64,000 bases of DNA. It comes from Nephrocerus scutellatus (Eukaryota; Arthropoda; Insecta; Diptera; Pipunculidae). The stretch covers positions 129,052,277-129,116,276 of the forward strand of contig OX352761.1 in assembly GCA_947095585.1 (NCBI GenBank), read 5' to 3'. The number at the start of each line of letters is the position of its first letter. Within the stretch, counting starts at the first letter, position 1. This document shows, one piece after another, positions 26,601-41,600 of the stretch. A program made the translations under genes and the position numbers. Below the pieces are notes generated by a model. That model saw nothing but the letters and a program-made list of their open reading frames with translations, did not search any database and was not told the origin of the DNA.

Positions 26601-29600
26601 TCATGGTTAAGCAACAGGACGAACATCAAGTACTTTAGTGACTTATTAAAAATGCAATAATATTATGATGCGATAAGCTTTTGACTGTTCTGCTCTTTAT
26701 ATGGCGATTATTTTGTGCGGTGGGATGTATGGTGGATTACTCGTTACAAGGATTTGAAGTGTTTTTTGTTGTTGTTCGGATTGAAACTATTGCACAAAAT
26801 CCCTCTGGGTCGAAAATTTAAAGAAGAAAATTACTTTTATAATTTTCCGTTCAAGTGTTCATCTGAAAAACCACGTCATACTACGCCGGTACAACCCAGT
26901 AGTTCAAAGGTATTAAGCCAAACTTCCTCTCTCTCTACTGACAAACCACTCGTAATATGAATGTAATAAAGGTTTTCTAAATTCAGGATATTTTGTGGTC
27001 AGTAGCTTGAATTGAACTGAAGTGAAGCATGAAGTTATCTTTGGTATGTTAATTATTTTTAACGTGAGCAAGCACTGTAACTGACCAGCTTTGCTTGAAC
27101 ACTTGAAAGATGAATTTAAGGTTGGTATGGGGTGACTTAGCAGTAACTTTCCCAGATAAATGGGTCTGTGGAAAACGTAATATAAGAAGATTTTTTTTTA
27201 AAAATAACCCGATTTTTTTTCAATATAAAATGGATATAGATAGACAAACAATCAGGCAAACAGATGTATTGAATGTAAGATGCTTTTTTTAAATTTGTTA
27301 CAAATGATGTGACCAAATATTATTTAACCGTGTAGGGTACAAAAGTAAATTAGAATAATAATTGGGTTACTTTGAGAGTGACACATATTGCGGCTTGTTG
27401 CATGACGTGATGACGAACACTAATTACCACCAGTGCGTGTGGTACTCTATTGCGTTAACAACTAGACTTTGGGCGCCACAATCGCAAATGTTGCGCGTGT
27501 TAGACTGTGAGGTTTTTGAAATCTGAGAATGTGGTTTTAACATTACATACTTATACATAAGGTTGGCTGTAATTGATACAAACATTTGATCTTGGTCCTT
27601 GTTAATTAAGTAAATTTCTGTGTGGCAATATGAGAGTGAAACTGCCACATTGCATTTATTTCGACCAAAAGTACTGAGCCGAGTTTCAAAGCTTTTAAGC
27701 CTCTTCTTTATCTCAATGTTCGATTAAATTATCAACTTATACGAGTATCTCACACTCACTCGATATTGCTCAACAATATTTAAATGGTCAACACACTCAG
27801 ACACACTCGACAAGCGTTTTGAAATATAAATTAGCTGGCGGCTATTTTTAAGTGGTGCTTGACGCGAGTGGAAAGGCAACAAACCCAACAAATAACGAAT
27901 CCCAAACAAACGTGGACAATGATACATACATACAACATACGGACAGGACGGCAGACATATCCAACTAATATCCAACCGAAGCCTATGATAGCATAAAATA
28001 ATTCCGTTAATCGCAACTAAGCGGATGATTACAAGCGTGCGCTAGACCGTTAGAGGATGGTTAATAACAGCGCTTAAAGCTTTTGTTCTTTTATTAATAG
28101 GATTCATGTATACAGTCGGTTGGTTGTGCAGTTGACCTTGTCACGTGGCATGATTGGCGTTTGTTATTCGTAGTAAACCAAGTGGTTACGGATAATAAAC
28201 CCGCTAACAATGCAATTTATCACTATCGACAACAATCGAGATTCAATGGTTGATTCGCGCAAATGTGATTGTTCGTTCCTTCGGTTGGACTTCGAATAAG
28301 TTAACGTATATGACCATCATCATAATTATGATATAAGTTCAATATTATATGTCACGATGTGTGAGTGAATTTGTGATAAATGCGTAGCAAAAACGCCTGT
28401 TTTCATCGGTTCATTGTTGTTTTTATTTATTTCCGGTGGCGAATTTTTCACCTCCGTCAATTTGCAACGAACTGAAAGTGAAAGTTAAGAAAAATCAGTA
28501 AAAGCAACAGCCGGATGTTTTAGGATAGCTGCACCACCAGATGTGGTTCAAAAGTAGAGTTTTTTGTGCTTATTTTTATGTGCTCTGTTTTTCTATTTCT
28601 TTTTTGCTCCACACTCTGTTTGCAACATTAATTGCTCTTTGCAACCGCAATAGCTGTGCAAGTCATGATATAAACGCGGCGTCAGTAACAAATAATACAT
28701 AAAAGCAATTTCAAATTCAAATCAAAAGATGATGACGATGCATGAGTAATTAAAGTGCATACAGAGGCGGAATAAGGTTGAGTTTATCCAGAAAGTGATA
28801 ACGATTTTGACTGATTGTTCCTCTGCGTTTCAAGGAGAGGAGTATTCTCCAAATATTTATGTAAACGAAAGCACTTTTATAATTGATTAATTAATTTATA
28901 TAAGGTATGCAAATATTATATTTCCTGAGGATTCCATGCGGTCATATTGATGCAATGGGAAAAAAATAATAGTAATTGATGATCGACATTGATAAGATGG
29001 GTATCATTGTACATATTTCAAGTTTAGCAGTCGTGGCAGAAGATTAAACATTTGTCAAACATTTATGATGATTACCATAGATCAATAATATCAGGCGATA
29101 AAAGAAGTTAATACATATCCTAACCATCTCTATCTCTTTAAAATCATGGGTTTTATTAGATTTTGACATGAATGAAGCTATACCCAATTTCGGGTCTGCA
29201 CTTCATTACCATATCGACATCACCTCTTCATATTCATCTCCTTTATAGTATTAAGTTCCTTAATGCCTGTTCCGTATTTTTTTTTAATGCACTAGCTGTT
29301 CGCGGGGGCGCTTCGCTACCCGTACACATGAAAACCCGCCCCTCTCTTACCACCGCGGGGTGAACTATATTCTATAACTTTTCTCCACCTGCCAATAATA
29401 TACATCAAAAATGTATTATTATTTATTTCACATTTCCCATCCCCATGGAGGAGGAAAGTGGTAGCCTATAACCTTCCTCCATCTACTAATAATATACATT
29501 GATAATTTCATAAAAATCGGTTGTTAAATGTGAATTTAAATAAATAACAACCGCAAAATTTTTAATTTTTATTCATATAGATTAACGTGCAAGAGATAAT

Positions 29601-32600
29601 CCTCCTTATTGCGAACCCGAAGGGCGAAGCTTATATTCAGAGGACATGAACATTTTGTCAGCGAACGTTGTTTGTCGTGTCGTATAATCTCAGCGTCCAT
29701 CAGTCAAAATTTAATGGGACTTGTTTTTAAACAATTGGTTAGCGCTCGGCTTGCGAGGGCATAATTTTTTCATTCATAGGGGTACTACTCCTGAGAAAAC
29801 TGAAAAAAAATTCTCAATCACTATCGATTTATTTTAAGCCTAAACGTTTGCAAAGTAAAATGTGGTTTTTTCAATTTATTTCAGAAATCGCTTATATGAC
29901 TGAATGACCTAACGCTTATGAATGAAAGACCTACATTTACCGTTCCATACTATTAGTCTTCTAAAATAAATTAGTCTTTAGACTGAATTAAAACTAAATA
30001 TACATACACGGGTGTGTATATAGCAGAATACATTAGCTCGTGTGTCTATAGTAGTGGCAAGTTTTTGGTAGGATCGATTTTCTGTACTAATCACAAGTGA
30101 AAGGATTTATGACTTCATTTTTAAGGAAAGACGGCAAAACAAGTCCGACGATCAATCATCATTAATAATCATTTTCGTCAATGTTTGTTAACTTGTATAT
30201 CTTGGCTTATATTATTGGCGTAAGGTGGTTGTTTCGTGTGAAGCGTGTGGCACGTGTAAAAAAAATAAATAAAAAAAGAAAGTTTTATAAAAAAAAATGT
30301 TTTTTTTTTAAGTGAAAGAAAGTTTTTTTAAAAACCAAAAATTCCCCAAAAAAAATTTTTACGAATTTTGTGAATTAATGAATTTTAAGATAATTCAGTG
30401 TTTAGACTGAATTACAAATATCCATATGGCGAGCTGAGAAGCTCGCTTTACTATCTTAATACTTAGCACAGCATTGTCGGCAGAAAATTAAGGAGGGAAA
30501 AAGAGGAAATATCTATGCGAATGTATCTTGAATGCTTGCGGATCATACAGTCGCGCAAACATAGATCCCGGTCATAAGTTATTTGCGACAAAAAAAGGAA
30601 TATCTGTACTGAATCGTACGTCCAAAAATGGGCTCTAGTTGCACTAACGTGTCGTTTGCCCTTACACCAGCCACTTGCACTGTTATTTTCTTAATTCGAC
30701 ACAACCGACATAAACAACAACAAACAAAAATAATCAATCTAAACAAGAAAAGTTAAATAATCATTTCAGACGTCTGGCTCTTGCCTCAAACGTTACATAT
30801 AGTTAGAGTATAAATGCCAGAAAACTGTAAGCAGAAATTGTGTCTTGCGCTTTTGTACACAGTTGACATGTATCAGCACTCCATACACCCTCCATTAAAG
30901 GTGCAGCTGGTTACGCTGATGTATAAGGAATGTGCCGAACACGCCTTGAAATTATCTTTTTCTTCGAGCTTAAAACTTTACACGTCATTGTAAAGCGGCT
31001 TTTTATTTAAATCAAACAAAGCTTGGCTGATTATTGTGTCATAGTATACAGTATCAATTGATCTGAAAATTTAACATTTTTAGGTAAGATAACATGTCAC
31101 GAAAAGCGCCCATCTTTAGCTTCTTTATAATATTACGCAAGGCTTAAATTATTTCTTTACTTAAAAAATCAAAAAACAAGCCGCATCAGTGTATCTGCGT
31201 GTGCAGAAGCTGAATAAATCCCATCAACGTGTAGGTAGACATGATGGTACCACACCGGTTCTGCGCATTTATTACATAACAACAAAAGACACGAATATTG
31301 TAATAAACAACTCAGCAAGACGAAGACGAAGAAGACAAAAAATCTGCGTCAAATATTCGGCTGTGTTCGTATTTAAGATGTTGTTAAAAATGAAAACGAA
31401 AACGTCTGAAACCTGTTCGAATCAACATGTGGCTTACTAACCTAGAAATGTATAAGGCTGCTACGTAATTCTTCTCCTATTACTGGCTTCAGTTAAGCCA
31501 AGGGGGTCAGTTGAGTCGGAGAATGTTATCATCATCATCGGCATATTTAGTGTTTTCTCGAAATACAAATTTGTTTGAGTAACTCGATAACAGGGAAGTA
31601 AGGTGTTAGGTGTATCAGGTGTAAGGCTGCTACGTAATTCTTCTCCTATTACTGGCTTCAGTTAAGCCAAGGGGGTCAGTTGAGTCGGAGAATGTTATCA
31701 TCATCATCGGCATAATTAGTGTTTTCTCGAAATACAAATTTGTTTGAGTAACTCGATAACAGGGAAGTAAGGTGTTAGGTGTATCAGTGTTTCATCGCCA
31801 ATTTTAATTTAACCTTTAGAATAATTCAAACGGCTGACGGGTGATTGCGGCGGCAAATGTCACCACTGGCGCCGAGCCTAGACAAACTCATGACCGATGA
31901 TCGAGGAAGAGGAGACGATGAGTTTATGAATGTTCAGACAACGATGCTGCAGATATGAAAAAAATCGCATTCCTACGAAAATGGCATGCGAGGTATTAAG
32001 CATATGATAGTTATATTGCTATCATTTAGATGATCGGCATTATGCAAATTAACGAAGAAAATACTGATGAACTTTTTGCGGAAATCAACAGGATTTTTTG
32101 ACATTTAGCTCATCGATGTTACGCGATTCGATTGGGAATGGCAAAATGCTGCATAGTTCGTATTGATTTTGCACACCAATCAACTTGAGATGGTAGAAAA
32201 TTAACAAATGTAATTTGAAACTACAAATATTAACTGTGTAATTGTTCAGTTTTTCTCTCAAAACTGGTCACAAAGTAATATAACAAATGTGCAATTCAAA
32301 ACAAAACACTGGAAAAGGCATTATTTTGCCCTGCAGTAACACTGTACACAAACTTGTATAGTAATTATTCAATTAAATTGCAAACCGTGTGTCAAGCACC
32401 TTTCCCTAAAGGGCGTTGTATGACCGACCATGTCCACTACTTGACATGTTTGCACCGCACATAGAACGATTCAATGGCGGGTGCACAGATGTAATAACAA
32501 TACAACTTTAAACGTATTGACACATGTCAAACAATCACGCATGTCTACCTGTAGTGTAACTAGTCTTTCAGTTTCGATAAAATCGTTAAGAGAGACTGAC

Positions 32601-35600
32601 TATAACGTTAATTGTGGGAAGTGAGGCGAATCCATGTCCAACAATCAAGTGCAAAAAAGTGGATCGCTCAAATGACATATATATAAGAAATTATAAGGGT
32701 AAATTGTTTATTATAAACAAATCCCTTAGATATGATGCAGTTGAAATATAACTTATTTATTTTAAATGTGTATTTTAGATATCTGTAGGCGCCATGGCTC
32801 AGTGGAAATGCACATAGTTCGTGGTTCGAGTCCCAGCAACACCAAAAGTATGTTTCACAGTGTCCCACCTCTCGCGAATGGGTGACAAACATTCCGAGAG
32901 TAATAACTTGTCACGGCAAGCTACTCAATTCGCCGTTCGGATCTGGCCTTAAATTGTAGGTCCCTTCCATTTGTGTTCAAAAATATACATGCGCAGCACA
33001 AATGGTCGCGAGAAGCTAGGCCTTGGACCGCAATGGTCTGTCGCGCCGAATATTATTATTATTATTTTAGATATCTAGGAGATTTGCACAACTCGGACTT
33101 TTAAAAATTTAATACCAAAATACCATCCGGCAGTTACCCTTTCATAATTGAAAACAAAATGTGTATCTTACTGAATCGAATTTGAACATTTTTTCTATCA
33201 AAGCCTGCCGTGTTACGCTTAAGCAGTTTTTTTAATATTTCTATTTAAATTATAGTTGGTTAGCAGGTACCAACTATAATTTTAATTTGTTAATAAAAAA
33301 TATTATTCCTAGACAAAACCACAATAGATACAGCAACAACTCATGCGATAATTGATTATCACAGCAAAAAAAAGTTACTCTGACACTGATGTGAAAGTAT
33401 CGCAACGCCAACACACGCATTACCATCCGAATAAAAATTACAACCATCCCGACCTTAGAGGAGGGTAAGTCAAATAAATAATTGATTCATTAGGTGATTG
33501 CTGTTGCAATACAACACAATAACAGTTCATTAGCGGCGGTGATAGGTGCGCTCGTTCGAAGACACTCGACTGTTATTACTTTTCATTTGCATGCAGCAAA
33601 AATGTCTTATTGCATGAGACAAATACAGCTAGATTGATATAATTTTGTATACCGTACTGCTACATTCCTAAGAAAATATCTAAATGATACACCCAAGTAG
33701 CGAAGATTAGAGTATATTATAAACCTTCCTAGATAGACGACCATGGCAACGGCTAGCTTCGTTAGCACGAGTACGGAAATTCGAATGAATCGTATTAAGG
33801 ACTGAATGTCTTATGAGTGTGTGTGTTTGGGTGCTAATAACACATATAGCTAAGCGTTAAATAATGTGAGTGTTTTGTTTACACCTCCTTTGTACTCTTG
33901 GAGTAATGAGAATAATAATTGAACGTTCGTTCAAGAAGTGGTGTAGCGAGACACGAATAATCGGCGACCACATCGCCATGCATGTCGGTTGCTGACTTTT
34001 TCACATACATACGTACATTACCATGAAAGGCAGCAGACGGCAAACCACCATCCCATCCCAAATGTGATGTTTATGCATTTTACCGTAAAATGCTTTAAAT
34101 GGAAATGTTCACCGTTCTCCAACAGTTTTTTATTGCTTATGGGAAAGGAGGAAGGGGTAGGAGCAGTTCACTTCAGTCTTTTCACGAGGGAACCATCACA
34201 GCCAAAGTGGTAAGCGAAAAGTGGGATACCATTCAAACAAAAATTTATGAGGTAATAAAGTCCTTTCAAACTTTTGTTTACAATTCGCAGTTTATCTCAT
34301 GTTTTCTTATGTAATGGCGATGTTTTGTATGAATACACAAAATGTGACTTTTGCAATTTCACTGATTTCGATATGAAAGCATAAAACTATTTCTTAAATA
34401 TCAATAAACAATCAATCAGGTAATTATTGCAGGACTGATGCCATGCTGCCACGCCAAACCTGTTGGGTCAGCTTACCAACAAATTTTGCATAAACTATCA
34501 ACCATTTAATTGGCAATATCTTGCAAATACTACGAGACGATTAGTAGAGAAAATAGGGGAACCAGTATTTGTGGAAGGTACGAGTTTCTATGTGCAGACA
34601 TGTAATAAACTACTCCTACAATGGTATGAATAACTACTTCCAAGTGGGGATAAACAAGAAGTAAACAATTTACTTTTGCCCCCTCCACCTTATCTTGCCG
34701 ATCATGCATTTGACAATTTTCCACATGTTCGTTGATTTTATGGCAAACTGGATTGACGATAGCCAACAAAAATGAAAAACTTGAGTCGTCATTTGGGCGC
34801 CACCCACTTTCAATTTTCACATTTGCGGCAATATGGTTTGTTTTTGTGTTGGCACAGTAAGATTTTTCTGTCTTGCATCATTGTGGGGGTTTTCTAGAGA
34901 GGAATTTTTATTACGGTCATCGAATTAGCGTTGTTATCCCGGAAGTACTTTAACAGACAAATTCAATCGTAAGTCTACCTCTCCATACATAATTGGGTTG
35001 TTTGCCTTATATTGTTTGTCTCGTTGATCTTAAAAACTTATTTAATCTCGTTATAGTAAATTTGAATTTGAATTTCTGGTATCAATTATTCATATTTATG
35101 TGTCTATTGGATGTTGGCTGTATAGAAAGGTTACTATTCCACTTGGAATATCTCAATAAATAGTGTGACAACTTTTCGTGTTTTTACGCCACGGTACTGA
35201 TCGTAAGACTAGCCTCTTAATAAAGTTAAGAACAAATAGCGAAGGGAATAGGAAAGCTGCAGGTGAAAAGAACGCCACTAGAACATTAATGTATCTATGT
35301 AAATAAAAATTAAATGCTGTTCGTTGGTAAGCGCATCACATGAGAACGGCTGGACCGATTTAGATCATTTTTAAAAAAAAAATAATTTGTATTATAGTTC
35401 TAATAAGGTTATTACGGAAAGAAACATTGGAAAAGTTGCGCGAAAATTTGGAAAATTTGGGAAAAACTGAAATGGCATCTTTCCATGAGATTTTTGTAAG
35501 AACTCGCGACCATGAAATAATGTAAATAATGAAAATGTAAAATGTTAATATTAGTTTTTTATATTTCTTATTTGTCTTCCTCACGCTATATATACATACG

Positions 35601-38600
35601 TATATAGCAACAATGACGGTTCAAATTCCATTTACCCACGACAGACAATAGTTTATTTCGCATAATTTTTTTATATCCAAAAATTATAGAAAACAAACGA
35701 AATGCAATTGAAATACAACTGCCGGATAGATGACTCCTAACTGGCGCACAAAAAAGACCGAGAAACAGATGAGTGATCAGACTTCCGTTTTCTTTTCTCC
35801 ATCAATCGATAAACAAAATTATTTCCCAGTGAATCTAAATCGAATTTCATCATCATCGTTGCCGGCGACGCGACGCGACGTACTCGAATACCGATTACTA
35901 TTGAGATTTTGTGACATGACATTAGCGAGCGAGCAAGCGGAGCGATCCATACATAGCAGCCACGCATCGTAAAGTATTTTTATTTTGTTTGTCTTCCGCA
36001 TTTTCCATTTTACTTAAAATAAGGATGATGTTGATTATGAGGATGTGTAGCAGGAGCTTCTTCTTGTAGTGCTCTCAACAAACAGATGGGCCCAGCCAAA
36101 CCAATCAAATTCCGAAAATGAAATGATTGCGACGGAATAATACTCATACAATGGATTCATTCTTTTTCTTGTTGGAGGGATGTCAAACGATGCTACCACA
36201 TCCAGAGGAGCGCTGTCTCATGTATCACACATGTGAGAGATTCAATTGAACAATAACATTGAGTGAGTGTATGTGTACACACGCCAATTGATATGAAAAA
36301 CACATCATCTTATTGAACCGTTAAATTCAAAATAGAAAAATAAAGAGACCGGAAGTGCTGGAGTTTATCCAAGTATAAGGACAGATGCTGTGATGGTGCC
36401 TGGGGAATCAAATAGCTGTGAAAAATAACTAAATAAAATTGTTAACGAAATAGTTGAAGATGAAGAGGAGGTAAGAGGGAATTGATTGCTTTCCTACAGT
36501 GGTAGCAGGTGGTTCTTGTTGAACTGTTTTTGCAGCCAACTGTCAGTAATTAACAGTAAGTACTCGTGCCATGAATGTGACCAACTTTGATTGCATGGAA
36601 GTAAATTCAATTGAATGGAACTTCAGTAGAGTGGCTGTAAAAATCAACCCAACCCCAAGCAAAACCGGAAACGCACAACTTTTGTATGTTTTTTAATTTT
36701 ATTTTATATTTTTGTTTAATTTGATAATTGCATGTGTAATGCACTTATCATGAATGAGAATAAAAAAAACTATTTATTAAAAAAAAATTTAATAACTACT
36801 TCTATCCAATTCAGTGCGCTTAATGAATTCGTAATCTGTCAATTACTAAAACAAAACCCGTCGGTTTGTTTTCAATGTTGCGAGTAGGTATCAACTTTAT
36901 AATATTCGACAAATTTGTAACTCATTTGACAACAACTGACAATAAAAATTCCGATTAATTTGCGTTCAACACAAATGCATAGATACATACAGCGATAATA
37001 ATCGTGCCACTCATTTAAATATTAATAGCGGAAGTCGACCAAACGAGTCGGTCTGTCAGTCGGTGCGGTGGCTTTGGTGTTAATTTGTGGAAGGAGAACC
37101 GCTTCAGGAATGCGACTTGACTTCCATGCATATTATTACTAAAGCGGGAATTGCAGAATTGTTTTGTCGCGCCTTCATTTCTACCGATTTCTGACGGTCG
37201 GTGGCAATGCAATTCCGTAGTCATTCGTCTGCAATTCTAATGGCATTGAACTGCGAATTCTTAGAATCGTATACGATTATTAGGCATCACTATAGGGAAT
37301 ATTTAGAAGTATCGGCATGACTTTTATTTTGTCACTTGAGTGTGGCTGAAATACCAAAAAGTATAACTTCTTTTAATGATTATGATCGGAAGAATGATGA
37401 TTTGTTATTTTTGACGATATTACAAATAATAAAATTTAGCGCGACAGGCCGTTGCGGTCCAAGGTTAGCTTCTCGCGACCATTTGTGCTGTGCATTTATA
37501 TGTTTGCACACAAATGGATGGGACCTACAATTTAATGCCGTATCCGAACGGTGAATTGTGAAGCTTTCAGTGACAAGTTATTGCTCTCGGACGTTTGTCA
37601 GACATTCGCCCGTGAAAAATACCTTTGGTGTTACTGGGATTCGGACCACGAACCTTCTGCTCAAAATCCATGCACTTATGCACTGACGAATTGAGAATTG
37701 AGGCGACTTTAGAAGCTTTCCGTAACAAGTTAAACCTCTCAGAGCGTTTGTCATTCATTCGCGAGAGGTGAAAAATACTTTTGGTGCTACCGAGATTCGA
37801 ACCACGAACCTTCGGCTCAGTAGCCACGCGCATTTCCACTGAGCCACGGCGCCCACCACTGACGATATTACAGCCTTTTAATTTAGCAACACTCAGATTG
37901 GCTGTCGGTAAAAACCGACACACTTAGACTAGCAATGATCCATTGTGATACCACAAGAATCAGGAAAGTTTCGCTCCACCTACTCGTTGAACCACTTAGA
38001 GCTTCGTATGAAGCGAAGGAGACTGCTGATATCAGTGTTGATAAGATCATCAGTGTTGTTGTATAAGAAAGCTCCCATATGGAGTTTACGACTCTGGGAG
38101 AGGGCTGGACAAGTACAGAGAAGATGGATAACTGTCCCCTCCTCCTCCTCATCCATGTCAAAACATTGCATAAGTGGATCACTTAAATTACACTTTAATA
38201 TTGTTTTAAAATAAGTCCCATCAAATTTTGACTGGTAGAAGCCGATATATACGACACGACAAATAAACTGACATTATCTTAGCGAAAGTTTTGTCTATTA
38301 AAAACGAAATTATCACCCCTATTTTTTGCCAGTTTTAACTGCAATATTTATGTTATGGTATTAATTAAATAATGGCGATTAATATAAGTTTTAAGTAGTA
38401 AAGATACCTCCTCCGTTTGACGTACAAGTCTCAGATGCAGAACGAATTTTTATTTATCCATGAATATGAAAATTTTCCCATGGATTTTTATTTTTATTTT
38501 TTTTTTATATCATTAAGCACCAACAGGAAATCTCAATTCTACCATATAAAAGAGAAATTTCCGTTATGTTTTTTTTAAATTGCTTTTTCTAAAAATGAAA

Positions 38601-41600
38601 AATCTCATCTCGCAGTATTTCCTGTATTTTTATTTAACAGATGATAACAAAAACCAGCAACCACTATACAGAAAAGGCAAATAATTGTTAAATATTTCCC
38701 AATGTCCAATGGAAGCGTTAAACGACTCAGTTGCAGTGCGATTCGGATAAATGCACATGATAATTCATGTTGCAATACAGCGAGAGTGCACTACTTCACT
38801 TATTACGAGTTAAATAATAATAATTATTATTATTACAAGAGAATGTGAACAGGATTTCTGCAGTTGTTGATTTCATTGTCATTGAAATGTCAATCATTGT
38901 TAACAAAAAGTCTTGAGTGCACTTTGAAGTGATGAATTTTTCGTAGCAATGGCATAAAATATATGCGATCTTGACGGCGAGGCGATTTTTTTTCTGCTTA
39001 AATACAATTAAAATTACATTTTTAATTACATTCAGCAGGTGAAGGTAAAAGCGAAAGTGATAATTATCATTATTATTATTGTTTGATTCTCTTTTGTATC
39101 TTTTCTCTTCGTAATTACAAATTGTTGAGTTGCTGTGAAGTGGGATTCAGTGCGATACCGGCTAGTAGGTAGCTTGCCATAATTGGTAGCTTGACTGTGG
39201 TCAAGTTCAAGTCGTTGTTAATGAGTCAAAAATTTCCATTAAAGAAATAAGAAAATGTATATCTGTTAATATGTATAACATTGATATGTTTGTACCACAG
39301 AGATTTATCCACGTCGCTGTACCTGCTAACAATGTAATTGTGAAACATGAAAAACACATATATGCATGAAATCTCATACATATATATGATCTCCGGATTA
39401 ATTTCGGTAGAAGCCTGTGTCATTACGAGAAGTGAACTTTCCCTTTTCCGCTTTTTCTGTATTCTCCCACCTATCTTGAGATTGAATCACGACAACCAGC
39501 TGACTTACTGAATGCAAAAGGAACCATACGTAACTAGATGTTACGAAAAAGATCACTTATCGCGATCACAAATTGCTGAACAATCGCTTAAAAGTATCTC
39601 ATGAAAGGTCTCCTCGAACGCCAGCTGGCATAAAATCAGCAAATGCACCAAGAAAACAGAGATGCGATCGTAGCGATCATGTAACAGGAAATGAAGATCA
39701 GTTTTTGGATATTTGTATTCTTTGTGGAAATGTACAAAATTTATTATATATTTAGCAAAAGTAAATTGTGTTGGAAAAGTCTCTAAATCATGTGGTTTGG
39801 TGTATCCAGGCATCAGGCTTGTTGGATGTTTGTATAAGGTACTTGATAGTTCGCTTAAGATAATATTTTGAAATGCAAAAATTACTGATTGCGAGCCAGA
39901 AGGGCAAAGCTTATATTCAGAGGACATGAAAATTTTTCAAAAAATGTGTGCACATTTGTACGTTTGTACGTTTGTTTGCCGTGTCGTATATCTCGGCTTT
40001 TACCATTCAAAGCTTAATGGGACTTGTTTTAAGACAATTGGTTAGCGCTCGGCTTGCGATGGCGTAATTTTTTCATTCACACCCTATGATGGGTGACACA
40101 GGCTTGATTGATGTTTGTATAAGGTACTTGATAGTTCACTTAAGATAATATTTAGAAATTAAATAAATTGGACGCAAAAAGTCACAAAAGTTTGTCTACT
40201 TTAGACGAGTAAAAAATTTAATCAAGTTACCATAAAACAAATTTGTCTCGCTCTAGGGAAAAAACTTCTTATATCAATTTGTAAATATCAATTTGTAAAT
40301 ATCAATTTGAGTTTCTATGGCAAATGTAGAACAGTACATCGTCGTCGCCGTCGGTCGTTATCCTCCAAGCACTATAACTTTTAGGTCATAACACGACAAT
40401 TTGCATATTTCACGCATCGTTGCGTGCGTGTTTAAACTTAGCGATGAGATTGAAATTGAAAATCACTGCAGATAAAGCAGAAGTATCTACAGGATATTGA
40501 CTGCCGAACGGAGTGCTACAATTGTATTATATGCATCGACATCATCTGCCCGAACAAAATAAGAACAAAGCAAGAAGCAACTATGTAAAGCGCATTCATG
40601 CGAGTTACATATGTATGTATGTCGTTGGTATTTCCATCTGCAAATGAACTGTGTCGATCATGTAAAATATGCAATAACAAAAAAAAGTTCAAAGTTCTTG
40701 CCATGCGGGAAGTTTTCAATTTCTTGGAAAAGAAAAATGCACACATAGCACAACGCAGCAAGAAACAAAATATCTCATTCAAGCCACGTGCACTTTTGGG
40801 ATAAACTTCAGTTTTGTCAATAACCTCCTGGGGAATTCACAGTGCAAGATATCGCTGAAAAGATGGCGAATCTCATTTGACATACAACGATGTGTCACCA
40901 ACCGATGTAGAACGAAGGAATCCGTATGAGTGAGTAGACATTGGTAGGAAAATAAATCACCGTAATGCATGAAAAATCTGTATCTGTATCGCTCACCAAC
41001 ACACATTCACACATCCAACTGATGCGGGGAAAAAAACCACGTCTAATTCCAATTTTAAAACGTGATTTGGTTACAATTTATTTCCAGCAATGAAACCGGA
41101 TAGTTTTCTTGTTGTTGTAAAGAACTTAAAAATTAGGTTGTCTTAATGGTGTGTTTTTCCCCCTAAAACATCCATGTGTGTGCAGATAAAAATCTGTTAA
41201 ATAAGTGGGAAAACATTTTAATTCCTACTCTTTATGTATATTTTAAAAATCTGCAAAAAGCTCCAAGTATTAAGTAATATCTGTGTCTATAAACTTGTAT
41301 CTGAATCTCAATTTAAGCGAAATTTACAACTCAGCGGATAAGTGCTGATGTAGGAAAAGGCAGATAGAGGAATCGAATGAAACATGGCAATACGGTAGTT
41401 CCATAATGAAGCTCTTAATGGAACAAACCACAATCTCTTCTAAGTGTTATGCTTGTATGTCACTCACTGTTCGTATGCATATAGCTAATTGAGGAGGTAT
41501 ACATGCGAGTATAATACCAAAGTTGCTTAGCCAGTTGCTTTTACTTTTTCTATAGCTTTAAGTATGCATGTTATGACTTTGGCAATGCGGCTTTAATAAC

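Noticed and set aside
40276..40311. Three short units of ATATCAATTTGTAA as a possible CRISPR-like or regulatory array
   Set aside because: A 14-bp AT-rich direct repeat without spacers in a eukaryotic intron. Slippage explains it.
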